A DNA stretch of 64,000 nucleotides. It comes from Thereva unica. Its lineage: Eukaryota > Arthropoda > Insecta > Diptera > Therevidae. The position numbers and the translations under genes are program-made. Under the pieces are notes generated by a model, which saw only the letters and a program-made list of their open reading frames with translations, was not told the origin of the DNA and ran no database searches. The DNA is taken from assembly GCA_949987705.1 (NCBI GenBank), contig OX465281.1:28690942-28754941 (forward strand), given 5' to 3'. How positions within the stretch are numbered: position 1 is the stretch's first letter; the number at the start of each line of letters is the position of its first letter. Positions 46,766 to 57,384 of the stretch are shown here, piece after piece.

Positions 46766-47307
46766 TACCTCGTTTATGACTAGGTCCGAGGCTCAACCCA
46801 GGTTTAATCGAGATTCAACTCAGGTTGAACCGAGGATCAACCCAGGTTTAATCGAGATTCAACTCAGGTTCAACCGAGGTTCAACCCAGGTTTAATCGAC
46901 ATTCAACCCAGGTTCAACCGAGGTTCAACCCAGTCATAAACGGGGGTAGATTTGAAACTGGGTCCACTCAACCCAACTCAGCTCTTCTAGGTGGGTCGAT
47001 ATTTCGCTTATATACGCGGGTTGAGCTATAATTGGATTGAAGTGACATTTGATTTGTTTGGTTACCATCGGTGAGGTCCGCTTTCAGCGTTAGATTTGTG
47101 TTCGGTGTTAGAGGAATAAAATATTATTTCGTTATGAATGGTTTACGTATCTATAAATTAGAATTTCACACAAAAGCTTGAGGTTATGATTTGGTTTCAG
47201 CTCAACCCTATTTCAACCCAAAGTGAACTCAACTCGAAATCATATACGGTTGTCGAAATTTCAACTCAACCTCGACTCAACTTTTTAACCTCGTCATAAA
47301 CGAGGTA
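46766..47307. mobile_element. PIF/Harbinger-like MITE carrying tandem repeats
   Basis: Perfect inverted ends TACCTCGTTTATGAC (46766-46780, and inverted at 47293-47307) are flanked by TTA on both sides (46763-46765 and 47308-47310). The TTA target duplication points to PIF/Harbinger. The element is 542 bp and non-coding. Its left part is a 44-bp tandem array. Its right part has further CAACTCAACC-like words. Confidence 0.85.
46788..46933. repeat. 44-bp tandem repeat, 3.3 units
   Basis: Units start at 46788, 46832 and 46876, each GAGG.TCAACCCAGGTT, then TAATCGA.ATTCAAC and CAGGTT.AACC. A partial unit runs to 46933. Each unit is itself two related 20-24-base halves. The units differ by 1-4 bases. 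They lie wholly inside the MITE at 46766-47307. Confidence 0.85.
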
Positions 47308-47546
47308 TTAAAGCAAGTCTCTAATCTGTTCTCTTTCATTATTAGTTGGAAAATTTCAGTTTAGTGTACTTTGCCATTGGTCCCAGTCGGAATCGAAAAT
47401 TTTTGTTGGACCCCGCGGTACATTTGTAGTTGTTGCGCAAATGCTACAGACTAAGGGACCCACTTCCTTGATTTTTTTCTTACCTGTCACCAAACGTGAA
47501 AATCCGTCGAAGTTGGTTTGTCTCTAAGCAACTTGGATTAATGCCT

Positions 47547-47808
47547 AGCACGGTCGTATAGACAGGTCTGCGAATTTGTTGCTCAAACCTGTGACTGATA
47601 CGCGTATCGCTACTGGAGCTTCTTGATTTAGACTGCAGATGGCGTATTTGTCGAAGTTCACGAAGAGCACGCCGTCGAAATTTGGTACTTCGACAACTGC
47701 GCCGTCAGTGATCCATTCAAGAACTACTTCAAAGCCGAACGATATCAATCACACTTCACTCTATGGGATGGTATATGAAGTTCGCAGACCTGTCTATACG
47801 ACCGTGCT
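47547..47808. mobile_element. MITE with AGCACGGTCGTATAG ends
   Basis: This 262-bp element has 28-base inverted ends (AGCACGGTCGTATAGACAGG and on to TCTGCGAA). GCCT is present at both outer junctions (47543-47546 and 47809-47812). A 4-bp duplication would be unusual for the commonest superfamilies, so the class is open. The frames at 47545-47824 are read across it and are not genes. Confidence 0.75.
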
Positions 47809-47812
47809 GCCT

Positions 47813-49770
47813 AGTCAGCGCTAATTTCCCATACCAATCTTTTAACAGAATTCTTCCTTACCCGAGACTGCCGTGCCAAAACTTAGTCTATTTCTTAGTG
47901 GAAAATGTTATATTCAACATCCTCAAATAAAGTTAATCACGGCAAATCCTCGGTGGTGTGGAATCTCCAAAGAAACCTATGCGAAATCTGTAATTCCGCT
48001 TCTCGCAAATCGTTACTAACATCAGAGTTGCCAATAACAAAGAATCAAAAGTACCAAAAAATTTATGAAAATATTTTCGAAAAACTTCAAAAGAACTTTT
48101 TTTTGTGTCGAAAGCAAGAATTTCCCTACCTCGACTTTAATGGCAGAACAAAAGGAGGAAAAGTTTTTATTTGGCAAATTCGGTCTTCTTCTCCCCCGAA
48201 AACGAGGAGGGCACAGCAGCAGCCATCAAAGTTAAATAATTCAATAAAAAAATTAAAAGAGAAAAGATAACACAATTCCGGCAATTTCCTGACACACTCG
48301 TTGACTGCTGAGCCATTAAAGGAACTGTTGGAGGCTCGGAGGTCCTGGAGTCCCGGAGTGAATTGTCACCTTTGCTAACAGGATCTTTCCATTAAAACGT
48401 TGGCGCTGTCACACTTCGTTGGGATTTTTTTTGCCTTCTGCTTCTTCTTTCGGTATTTTTTTTTTTTTTGATATTTTGAACAAAATTTTACGCATCCACG
48501 TCTCGACGAGTCCAAACAGCACGCACCGAGAAGCAGCATCAGCAGAAGCAGCGGCATCCATACCGAGGACAATTCGAGCTCTACTCTTTTGACGTGGTGG
48601 TGGCATGTCAGACGGGCGGGCTCTAAGCTGTAAGGCATCCATCAAAGTGACAAAATTTCTGCGGATAATGATTTTAAAGTGACTTCAAATTGAGAAAATC
48701 TCGTCCCGGAGCAAGGACTAAATGGAGCACGGAGGTAGAAGCGCCAAAATGACAGCTATATATATTCCTGGCATTATTCCTGGTATCGTTGTTCATATTC
48801 CCCGACAACATGACATTTAAAGAGCAAGACACACCCCCGAAGGAGCACCGGGCCCCGATCGATCCAAGGAACCTGCAATCCCAGCGCACAATGTGCGGGG
48901 GGTGGGCCCTCGGGGTGGTGGCGGCGGTGGGCTGGAGTAATAAAATATTTAAGATCCTGATTGAATCGCTCACAATAGAAAACCACTTTACGAAAGTGAT
49001 GTCTTTTCTGCTCCTTACGTAAGAATTAGGGGATCGATAAATTTCGTCTAGTGGGGGTATGCCGCTGTGCTGGCGGTGCTGCTGCTACTACTGCTGTGCT
49101 CCAATGTTCCCTCGTCAGTGCACAACGATTGCGGCTAACTGCTGAGAGAGAGAGGTGGTATCCTTTCTAAGGTTATTTAATGCCCCCGCCTGGCTCCCCC
49201 AGTATCTGGTATGTTAACTTAGTTAATGTCGGTACTCTATATTGCTTCATACTCTCCGTATGCGGTCCCCCGATTCGGCTACATTAACGGAAGTGGAATC
49301 CGTTGCTACGGTTAATGGACTTCACTTGCAAGGATACCATGTAGACACGGTTGGCCATTGACAGGATATTCTCCAGCTTTAAGACTACCTGCCGTTAACC
49401 CAATCCTTATTGACAGCTTAGTATATACAGTTTACATCATGGTTCGATTAACTGGAAGCCGGGCGAGATGTCTTGCGTCACTGCCACATGTTTTAAAATG
49501 ATTACAGTCTCTTGGTCTGGGGAAAGGGGCTGCTGCGAGATTAATTGATTAAATTATTTAAATGCTCCAATATTGATTACAAATCAATCAGGATTCCTAA
49601 TTAAATGCATCTATACGGATTCAGAACGGCTTATAATGATTTCGTGTAATACCTTCGAATTAAATCCGTGCACCATCAGGGGATGATGTCATATTTAGAA
49701 GACATATCGCAAGGGGTGTGCTTATGAAACAATGGATGAATGAAATTCGAAGCAGGGTCATATATCAAGA
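47813..49770. other. Gene-free stretch
   Basis: No recognised gene was found. CTG/GCTGCT-rich words lie at 48525-48560 and 49062-49098. The 121-codon frame at 47905-48270 is Lys-rich, AT-biased and lacks a domain. Confidence 0.4.
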
Positions 49771-49779
49771 AATTCTCCT

Positions 49780-51190
49780 AAGACAGTCCTAGGTTATAGA
49801 GGTCGCAGCACAGCTCCACATGGACAGTCAGATATCCCATTAAAAGTCTAATGTCCGCCTTGTTTAGAATAATAACCCCCCTAACAACAAACGGTGTTAT
49901 TAGTTCTCCTAGGTAGCCATCCAGTAATAGGCCACCTCCAGGTCGTGGCCTGTGAGGCCAGGACTGACGACTTTGTCTGACAACGGCCACATATTCTTCA
50001 GGCTACCTGCCTGTCAGATCGCGGCCTGCAGATCGCCTTTTGCTTCACCACACACTAGATGCATAAACTTTCGAACCTGTTAGTTTATTAGGGACCCAGT
50101 GTCAACTAAAATCAGTTTGATATTTCGGCTGAAGGTCGTGGACGACAGTTTTTTCGCCACCCACAAGCAATTTCCCGCTAGTTTCGATGAATTTTAAATA
50201 TTTCCTCTCCGGCGGTTTGTGAGTGTGTGTTGAAAATCGGTAACCGATGTTTTCGGCCTTCAGGTCATAGCCTGCAGGCGGCCTGTTAGTGTATGGGCAG
50301 CATTAGTTTGTCTAAAATCTCGGGGTCGATTCCTTATAGGCTGGGTTCAGTCTCTTAACCTAGTTCTCTATCAGGGACTTGGAAGTGCACTATGGAATTC
50401 CACAGAAGGATTCCGGCGTCCTTCGGGGAACAGCGTCTCAGACCCTCATTGTAGCCTTATTACCCTTAGCATCCCATTGTTCGGCGATCCAGCGAAGCCG
50501 GACCCTATTTTTCCTGGCCAGGCTCTGGACTACGTCAAACCTATAGGTTTATCTGCAACTAATCAACATTGAGAATGCCTTCATGGCAGCGTGACTGTCC
50601 AAAAATATTCGAGAGTTAACACCTTTCATACCTTTCTCAATCAGGTCTTAAAGGCACGTATTTCAATCTGTAAAACAAGGGGCCACCTACAATTAATTGC
50701 AATCGATACCTTGGAGTTAGGTCCTGCGACATCAGCCCCTGGGCCCTGTTCCGTCTTTAACTTATCGGTAAACCAGGAGAAGTTTCTTGGACACCTAGAA
50801 AGGATGAGTTCCTCTAACTCCGAAGGATCCAGAATAATGGTTCTAAACTTCCTGTGGGACTGCAATTCTGCTGAAAAAACTCCAAATTTCCTTCTGCGCA
50901 TGTAGCATTGAACGGCGACGAATCTAAACCCTTTACCATCTGTCGGCGTACTCCAAGACTGAATTCTATCACCTGTCCTTTTATTAATCTTTATAAGCAT
51001 GCTTCTCTCAAACCCCTCGAACTTGAGGTTTTTACTAGCGGCGTCAGTAAACTGTAGGTTAAGGCATGAGATTACCATCCGTTTTTCGGTTCCCCGCAGC
51101 ATAATGATCATGGATATAGACACTGGACCACAACAGAATGCAGTCTTGGGGCAAAAAAAACTAGTCCTATCGCCATCGGGGTACATAATC
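49780..51190 (-). pseudogene. RNase H-encoding LINE, 3' half
   Basis: On the minus strand a 181-codon frame (51186-50641) contains, in its second half, the first part of an RNase H domain: WFTDKLKTEQGPGAD (FTDG changed to FTDK, Asp kept) and an LQIEIRAFK block (Glu kept). The domain continues out of frame with RIFLDSHAAMKAF (second Asp kept) and NRVRLRWIAEQWDAKGN near 50440. Farther downstream, 49900-49790 reads LNKADIRLLMGYLTVHVEL and an LYNLGLS block, the conserved stretch before the zinc-binding tail of RNase H-type LINEs. A 314-bp inverted-repeat element interrupts it at 49985-50298. It is a dead copy. The clade cannot be fixed from this half. Confidence 0.7.
49985..50298. mobile_element. 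MITE-like insertion inside the LINE
   Basis: The left end (GGCCACATATTCTTCAGGC) and the inverted right end (GCCCATACACTAACAGGC) match over about 28 bases with scattered mismatches, followed by CCTGC on both. The interior has GATCGCGGCCTGCAG and TTTCGGCCTTCAGG. No clean target duplication was found. The right end resembles 13500-13530 and, loosely, the CCCATACACTA of the Harbinger at 38286-41033. Confidence 0.45.
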
Positions 51191-51329
51191 TCTCATTTCA
51201 GACCTCCTCGGAAAACGCTGCCAATCATACCTAATTTATGTTGATACTGGTCCTATGGCATAACGTTCAAACTTTCCATAAGCAGTATAGCAACAACGTT
51301 CCTGGACCACTTATTTCACAAATATCGCA

Positions 51330-51480
51330 AATCGAGCTTTTTGGTTTGCGTCTTGAGCTAAAGCTTTCGCGATTTGTGTCTTGGGAAGCTATTGCAGATT
51401 GTGTCTTGGGTTGAAGCAGTTCGCCACCTGTGTGAAACTAGTTAAACTTCGAATTGGTGGGTCTGGTGTGGAATCTTGTG
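51330..51480 (-). repeat. Dispersed repeat, copy 2 (reverse)
   Basis: GCCACCTGTGTGAAACTAGT (51424-51443) followed by AAACTTCGA and GGGTCTGGTG aligns with 57041-57085 and with the inverse of 54995-55025. The part upstream has repeated TTGTGTCTTGGG words. Confidence 0.5.
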
Positions 51481-51489
51481 GGAGCTTTG

Positions 51490-52016
51490 AGATGAATGGG
51501 CTTTGATGCTGCAACTGCAAATTAGTTGCAAGACAACATCTCAACACCAGTACACCACTACTGGCATCTCGGGTGCCGCAAAAGCTCAACAAACAGGTCT
51601 TTGTCCCGGCTACAATCGATGACGAAGCTATACTACTTTCATCATCCTTAGTTTTTCTGCTGCCATATTAATGGTCAGTCCACAGATACTGAGCCTTAAT
51701 GAACTTTTCCTTCTGGTTTTTGCTTCTTTGTTTGTTCGGCTGATCGCGCACTGTTCAATAATTCGAATGTCCAAAAATTGCCACTGAGCACATTAACTGT
51801 CTGTCTGCCCTAAAATTAATTTTCTGTCTTTTGTGGGCCCTGGACTTCTGGTGACAGTAAATGCGGCCAATGATTCCTCTCTATTTCACAAACCTACTGT
51901 CCGCCTTTACGAATAAACTTCATAAAGGATTATTTGCTTCCAAAGTGCGTAATATTGAGTAAGATTAAGTTCACACAAGATTGTAACATTACGCATGATT
52001 TTATTGGAGTTGGGTT
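51490..52016. other. Gene-free stretch
   Basis: Nothing was recognised on either strand. Confidence 0.4.
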
Positions 52017-52615
52017 AAGCTATGTTGAAAAATGGTTTGATTTCAGAGTTGAGTTGATGATTTAGTTGAGTTGAGATAGGTTGAGTTGAGCTAAGTTGAA
52101 GAGTTGAGTTAAAAGTTATGTTAAGAGTTCAGTTGAGTTGCTTTGAGATGGCTTACTTAACAATTGAATTGATTTTTAAGATTTGGATTAAGAATTGAAT
52201 CGTAAGTAGAGTTGAGAAACGTATTGATTTGAGAGTTGCATTAGGAGTTGAGGTAAGAGTTTTGTTAAGAGTTAAGATGAGTTTAGATAAGTTGAGCTGA
52301 GTTAAATTGGGTTAACATATGGGTTAAGAGTATACTATGAGGTTGCGTTAAGTTGAGAGATGGTTTCAAATTTTTAATGAGTTAAGTTTAAGTAAGTTAA
52401 TTTTTAAAAGTTCAATCAGAGTTTAGTTAAGGGTCTCCAGTTAAGTTGAATTGAGTTTCGTGTTGATTTAAGAGTCGCGTTGATTTGCGTTAAGAAGTTA
52501 AGAGTTGAATTAAAAATTCAGTTAAGCGTTAAGCTACCTATTGAGTTAAAAGTTGAGCTAAGAGTTGGGTTAAGAAGGTTAAGTTTAGTTAAGTTGAATT
52601 TGTTTTGTGGATTGG
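52017..52615. repeat. Degenerate GAGTTAAGAGTTGA array
   Basis: About 600 bases are dominated by variants of GAGTTAAGAGTTGA and TTGAGTTGAG, the reverse complement of the motif at 1-150. Spacing is irregular (10-14 bases), so this is an old decayed satellite or an expanded transposon tail. No open frame is credible here. Confidence 0.75.
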
Positions 52616-52749
52616 TTTATCTAGAGTATAATTTCGTATAGAACGCCCAACCCCGAAAGATCATAGAGAAAACTATGAATATTATCACGAAACTCTAGTT
52701 TTGACTATGGTAGACAAGTGTTTCAAAGAGAAAGAAAGGAGAAAGAGTA

Positions 52750-52873
52750 TTATCTTGGTGCAATGATAGAAGCAGAAAGATGAAGGTCCGTTCAATGGTA
52801 CTACGTGGGATCGAACCATGAACCTCTCGGATGATAGTCGGGCGCCATACTTTCTAAGATACCGATAACCCCG
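52750..52873 (-). mobile_element. tRNA-derived SINE, diverged copy
   Basis: The + strand reads GATGAAGGTCCGTTC, TGGGATCGAACCATGAACCTC, then AGTCGGGCGCC and ACCGATAACCCC. This is the inverted head of the SINE at 55801-55875. The B box (inverted GATCGAACC) is close to consensus. Confidence 0.65.
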
Positions 52874-52874
52874 A

Positions 52875-54700
52875 AATTTTACTGGATTTTAAAAAGAAAT
52901 TTTCATTTGTACACTTTTTGGTAGATAGTGATCTCATATTAAGTAGCTACGTACTTTGGCCAGTACGTACGTAACACTTTTTGAAAGAACCTTATAGAAT
53001 TATCAGCTTAGGCCCATTCATTTTGCATTTCATTAATTTGATATATTGAAGTTCTGCGAGTTGCTGATAAGAATTGTTTTGTAAACCTTATCAAAGTCCT
53101 TTTCTATCGGACTGCGGATGTAATTAGTGCAAGCCTTCTTAATTCATGCTATGGTATTAATAATGGTATAAATTCTAGCCTACAATAGTAGCAATTATCA
53201 TAACCAACAGAACGATTATCCTTCTAAAACAACAAAGATTGAAGTGCTCCTTTCTCACTCCCCACCGAACAATATAAAGTTAAATTACTTGGCATCCAGA
53301 GCACTCTCAATAAGTTAATGTGGTGGACCGGCAAGGAGCGAGTAAAACAAATTTCTCTAAATTGCCATATTTTACTTTGGGAAACAATGAACTTTCCAAA
53401 TTGCACGAAAAGCCAATCCTCTTAGAAATTACATTTTGGCTACAACAATTCCACGAAAATCACATTGGAGCCGAGCAGTTGAGGCACGCAAAATCCCTCT
53501 TAAATCGATTAATTACACCATTGAAAGCCGCATTTGACTGACGTCTACAAATTGATTGCTCTCCTCTCTCTGTAAACCCGATTAGGGCACAGACCGTCGT
53601 TCCCGATCGGAGCCCAGTCGATATATAGGATAACGTCTAGCTGCTGCAACTAGCCCATATCCTCGGCACTTGCATAGTAGTGCACTCTTGTCTCTGCATC
53701 TGGAGCTCGGCACATAGGGGCACAATGAAAGCACCATCAACGGTAGGACACCCATCAAGCCCATCCCGATTACTACGCGTGATAAATTCACCCAAGGATT
53801 CGTTGTCTTCTGGGTCGACAGCAGCAATCGGGGAATCCCAGAATCCTTTCGCTTTGCCAGTTGCCAGCGGAGATATGGTGGGACACAATGTAGCAATTCG
53901 GATGCCTGGGCACTTCGGGATCCGCTCTATCTTCGGCCCTGATTTATATGACTCAGTAAGCTGATATAATCACTTCAAGATTGTTATGTGCCATTTGCTA
54001 GATGAACAATTATCCGGTGCTGCCGTCGCCGTCGTCCCGTTCCGTCCTCCACATGTACGTGTGTGTATAAAGTGGCCCCACTTACTTAACTGTTTCCATG
54101 CAAGCCATTTAATTATTGCCGGCGTCCATTAATTTTACTTAACTCCACTTACAGAAATTTGATAGCCACCATCATATATACGAATGCGAGGATTTGGCCC
54201 GTTGATGGGCATATGGAAGAGAGAGTTCTTTGTTCGTGACACGTGCGTCTTCATGATGCCATATCAGAAGGGGTGATAAGGATACATTCATTTAAGGATA
54301 CGAAATCTTGGATGGTTTCTTTGTTTAGGATTTTTTTTTGCTCTCGTTCGTTGTTATGTATGCTATGGCATCTTGTTTTTTTTTTGTTGTTGTTGTATTT
54401 CTTTTGCTTAAAGATGCTTGAACTTTGGATGGAATTGCGGAGATTTTGAATAATTTTCTTTTGTAGCTTCATTTGGCGCCACTTTTGGATAGTGAGCACC
54501 TATTTATGTAGATGAATTTTGTGATCTGCATATAGAATATGACACTAGAAGTGTACTTGAGTGACAATTTATTGAAGTATTCCCAATTTGGATTCCGTTG
54601 ACTGCTTCTTGGAACCGATGAGGCAAGTGTTTAGGTTCCAGTGAGAAGCCATACATGCCTAAACATTCAAGATCACGTTGGCAACAATAGAAGTCTTTGC
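52875..54700. other. Gene-free stretch
   Basis: No gene was supported. 53580-53965 is GC-richer with overlapping frames on both strands (94-104 codons) and no recognisable domain. Confidence 0.4.
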
Positions 54701-54708
54701 ATGAACCA

Positions 54709-54860
54709 GTTCGTTCGTTTATAAATAGAACAACTTGACTGTAGAATAATCTTCCGCAGTCAGTATTTCCGATATCGTACAACATCTTAGAGGCAATCGA
54801 CATCTAGTCGAGCACTTCTCAAAGATCCCTTAATCTGTCCTATTCTCTTGTATCCTTCAA
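54709..54860 (+). pseudogene. Jockey/CR1-like LINE, 3' tail fragment
   Basis: 54712-54790 matches 37461-37540 (TCGTTTATAAATAGAACAAC, CTTCCGCAGTCAGT, TTTCCGA, AACATCT), coding for a SFINRTT start and a LPQSVFP block. Similarity continues past the stop into the 3' UTR (CTATTCT, ATCCTTCA, AAGCTT). It is a short 5'-truncated copy. Confidence 0.75.
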
Positions 54861-54989
54861 ACTAAGCTTACAGCTAGATTCGGCAACCTAACCTCAAGCC
54901 CCTTAGCCTTACACTTAGCCAAGACCATCGTCTCGTACTCAAGACTCTCCCACCATAAAAGCCCACCCGGGACACACTAACCCACCACG

Positions 54990-55110
54990 GTAAATATCGA
55001 CTAGTTTCACACAGGTGGCGCTCACACCCAAAGTTCACAAAAAAGCTCATCGCGCAGGTTCTTGTCTCGAATAAACCTCACATTCGAGCCCACAACCGAT
55101 GACGTCTGAC
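54990..55110 (+). repeat. Dispersed repeat, copy 3
   Basis: It contains ACTAGTTTCACACAGGTGGC (inverse of the 51424 and 57041 copies), then the part shared with 4085-4170: AAAAAGCTCA, CAGGTTCTTGTCTC, AATAAACCTCACA and CACAACCGATGACG. It therefore links the two partial copies into one longer unit. Confidence 0.55.
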
Positions 55111-55309
55111 CTGAACAACGGACTGGTTCCAGAAAGGGTGATTTCTAAGCTTAGTTTTTCCACATCGAAAAAGTTCGATATTACGCCCTCTGTGTAGGTA
55201 GTGTCACGTAAACGCATGCTGCAGAATTTTGCCAAACGCGAGCTTTCTTTGCCTCCTAAGGGCGAAGATGGTTAACTCGGTGCTGCTACATGCATCGTCA
55301 GAGTAACAA

Positions 55310-56231
55310 AACGAAACAAGCGACTATCATCCATTCGGCAAACATGTCCAAAGCACCGTAGTCGTCGTTTTTGTATTTCTTCATCGATCAGTGTCTTTTT
55401 TTTTGTGACAGACTAGAGGCTTAGGGAAAGTCCCTTTGTACTGTCAACAATCTATTTTTTTTTTTAGTATACATTGTCGAACAGCAGCTCTAGCCGGAAG
55501 ATAGAGAGAGAAGAGAGAGAGAAGAGGCGGAAGGAACTGTCACAACCTAGTCGCGATATATTTTCATTCCACCTACTCGCAACCATTTCGCGACTCTGAC
55601 ATCGGGGCATCGAGAACAACTCGCTGGAGTGTTATGCCTCCTGAAACGAGTTGAATCTCATCAACCAACCGATGGCATGCGCTTGGTGGAGCGGGGAAGG
55701 ACTAGGGAAGGCTATGACAGGAGGAATCAGGAATATAAAGAGGGAAGAAGAGAGAAGGAAAGTTATGTAGGTGGGAAAGTATAAAAGGCGAAGGACCGTG
55801 GGGCTGGCCGGGATTCGAACCCGGGACCTCTGGGATAGCAGTCAGGCGCCTTAACCCTAGACTACCGAGGCCCCCATCTTTCTGTTCTGGTCTGTTGATC
55901 TTTATGTAACTGTCTCGTTTCGAAGGTGGTTGCGGAGTGAGACACCAAAAATTGGCCTCAAGCATCGCATTTGCAAGACATCGAGCTTGTCCGCCGTCCG
56001 CCTTGAGCAGTGTGCTCGTTGCCGTTCCATAAAGAAGAATCGAAAGGGTCGACGTTCAGTAAAGACGTACTTTCGTTTTGATGGAAATATTTGTTCGTTT
56101 CCATATGCACCACTTGAGCGGGGCGAGTGTTGCTAATTCCTGCGCGATGCGGCTATGACCGTCGATGCCACTTTCTTTTCCTCAACCAATGATCCCAAAT
56201 ATTTGAACATCGGAACATGTTCGATTTGTGT
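55310..56231 (-). pseudogene. RTE-like LINE, copy D, split by a SINE
   Basis: The right part (55891-56231) and left part (55310-55398) both align with the C-terminal region of copies B and C on the minus strand: CGTACTTTCGTTTTGATGG, TCGTTTCGAA, TGTTGATCTT, then GATCAGTGTC, and CATCCATTCGGCAAACATGT. The reading equals the segment from the QIFG-like block to RRWFGHV. About 490 bases of SINE sequence separate the halves. It is 5'-truncated at 56231 and lacks the last 150 bases seen in copy C. Confidence 0.8.
55399..55890 (-). mobile_element. tRNA-derived SINE, best copy
   Basis: Transcribed on the minus strand. The head at 55801-55875 has a tRNA-like layout: GGTAGTCTAGGGTTAAGGCG (A-box region), GCCTGACTGCTATCC, and GGGTTCGAATCCCGG (perfect B box with a 5-bp T stem). 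The anticodon arm does not fold properly and the acceptor pairs poorly, so it is not a tRNA gene. A purine-rich body (55700-55800), a unique central part and a poly-A-like tail (T-run at 55399-55407 on +) follow. The anticodon-stem words resemble insect tRNA-Ser; the source is inference. Confidence 0.8.
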
Positions 56232-56234
56232 TGT

Positions 56235-56999
56235 TAAATAAAAACACTGCTAATCCCAAACGGTGGGGCAAATGAGGCCAGATTAGTTCAGAAAAGGTCG
56301 ATAGGCCCACACACTCATTCCAAAGTGGAAGAGATGGATTACGACGGAACAGTAGGGGTTAACTACGACCTCAAGAGTTCCTTAGAGCCATGCCTCGATT
56401 GTTTTCGGGCACGAAGACTAATCATGATCAGTTGTACGAGAGAACTTGAATCTCTTTGCCAAAAACAAAGCGCTGAGCTGATCAACGATCGGGGCACTAC
56501 TAATGCTAGAAAACATCCTAGACGGCATGAGAAGATCGAAGGATCTATGATGCTGTAGTTTCCGTATTCCGTTGGCTGGTTCATTGCCGTTGAGTCCGTG
56601 CTTGAGGATTCGAGACGGGTGGGTTTTTCCGTTGGAAGGATGTCAACCTGCCGTCTAACCCCTAACCTGGTGCAACAGTCTGGTATTTGCTCCGAAACAC
56701 TCATCTTTCCTCCTTCTCCGTCTCTTACTCTTATATAGAGAAGAGTATCCAGGGGCCACCCAATGTAAAATCATCATCTGCGTGGAGGTAGATATAGCTT
56801 TCGGTAGCACAGCGGTAGACCTAATATCGCAGATAGCATTTCTGAGGACTTACCTCTTTGATGTACCGGCACCACCAAAGGTCTCTGAGGCGATACTACT
56901 ACTTGATCCCATAAGACCCGTCTTAAGGAAGTGTAAAAGACAAGGAAGTGGTTCTAGTAAGGTTTGGATCTCATATAACAGACAGAAACCCGGACTCAA
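56235..56999. other. Gene-free stretch
   Basis: No recognisable domain was seen. Frames of 76-113 codons overlap antisense. It may be old retroelement residue. Confidence 0.35.
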
Positions 57000-57110
57000 G
57001 TGTGAGCTTTAACCTGTGTGGTGAGCTTTGGCTATGAGCGCCACCTGCGTGAAACTAGTTCAACTTCAGAGTGATGGTTCAGTGTGCCTCAGGTGGACTT
57101 TCATGCTGGG
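57000..57110 (-). repeat. Dispersed repeat, copy 4 (reverse)
   Basis: GTGAGCTTTGGCTATGAGCG then CCACCTGCGTGAAACTAGTT matches the inverse of 54995-55050 and the copy at 51424. Confidence 0.55.
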
Positions 57111-57179
57111 AGAGCCTTGGGTGGGGATCGGCGGTCTTGGGTAGGATATTGGCGGGCTTTGAGGTTAAAGCGTCAAACG

Positions 57180-57325
57180 CCTAGTTTATTTGGTCTACCT
57201 GATCTATCTGCTCTATTTGGTCTCTCGGGTTTAATTGATCTATTTGGTCTATCTGGTCTATCTATCTGGTGTATCTGGTCTATTTGGCCTATCTGGGTTA
57301 TCTGATCTACCTGATCTAGAGATCA
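57180..57325. repeat. ATCTGGTCT-type minisatellite
   Basis: A roughly 10-base unit (TATCTGGTCT, TATTTGGTCT, TACCTGATCT) repeats about 13 times with substitutions. It forces the repetitive Leu/Ile/Trp frame at 57084-57305, which is not a gene. Confidence 0.75.
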
Positions 57326-57384
57326 TGAAAACGGCACTCCGATAAGTTCAAAGATGGTGTAACACGAAGGGCCTTTCCATCAAT

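Noticed and set aside
46788..46933. A CRISPR-like array from regular 44-bp repeats
   Set aside because: The units are contiguous with no unique spacers, are internally repetitive, and sit inside a MITE in eukaryotic DNA.
47470..47492. A minus-strand ratchet point at CAGGTAAG
   Set aside because: On the minus strand the CAG is not preceded by a pyrimidine tract or branch-point match.
50641..51186. A 181-codon host gene
   Set aside because: Its second half matches the start of an RNase H domain that continues out of frame, and a LINE tail lies downstream. It is a LINE remnant.
55801..55875. A tRNA gene on the minus strand (perfect B box)
   Set aside because: The anticodon arm does not fold, the acceptor stem pairs poorly, and the same segment recurs with a shared body at four other places, so it is a SINE head.
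57084..57305. A repetitive Leu/Ile/Trp-rich protein
   Set aside because: The frame is produced by a roughly 10-bp minisatellite.
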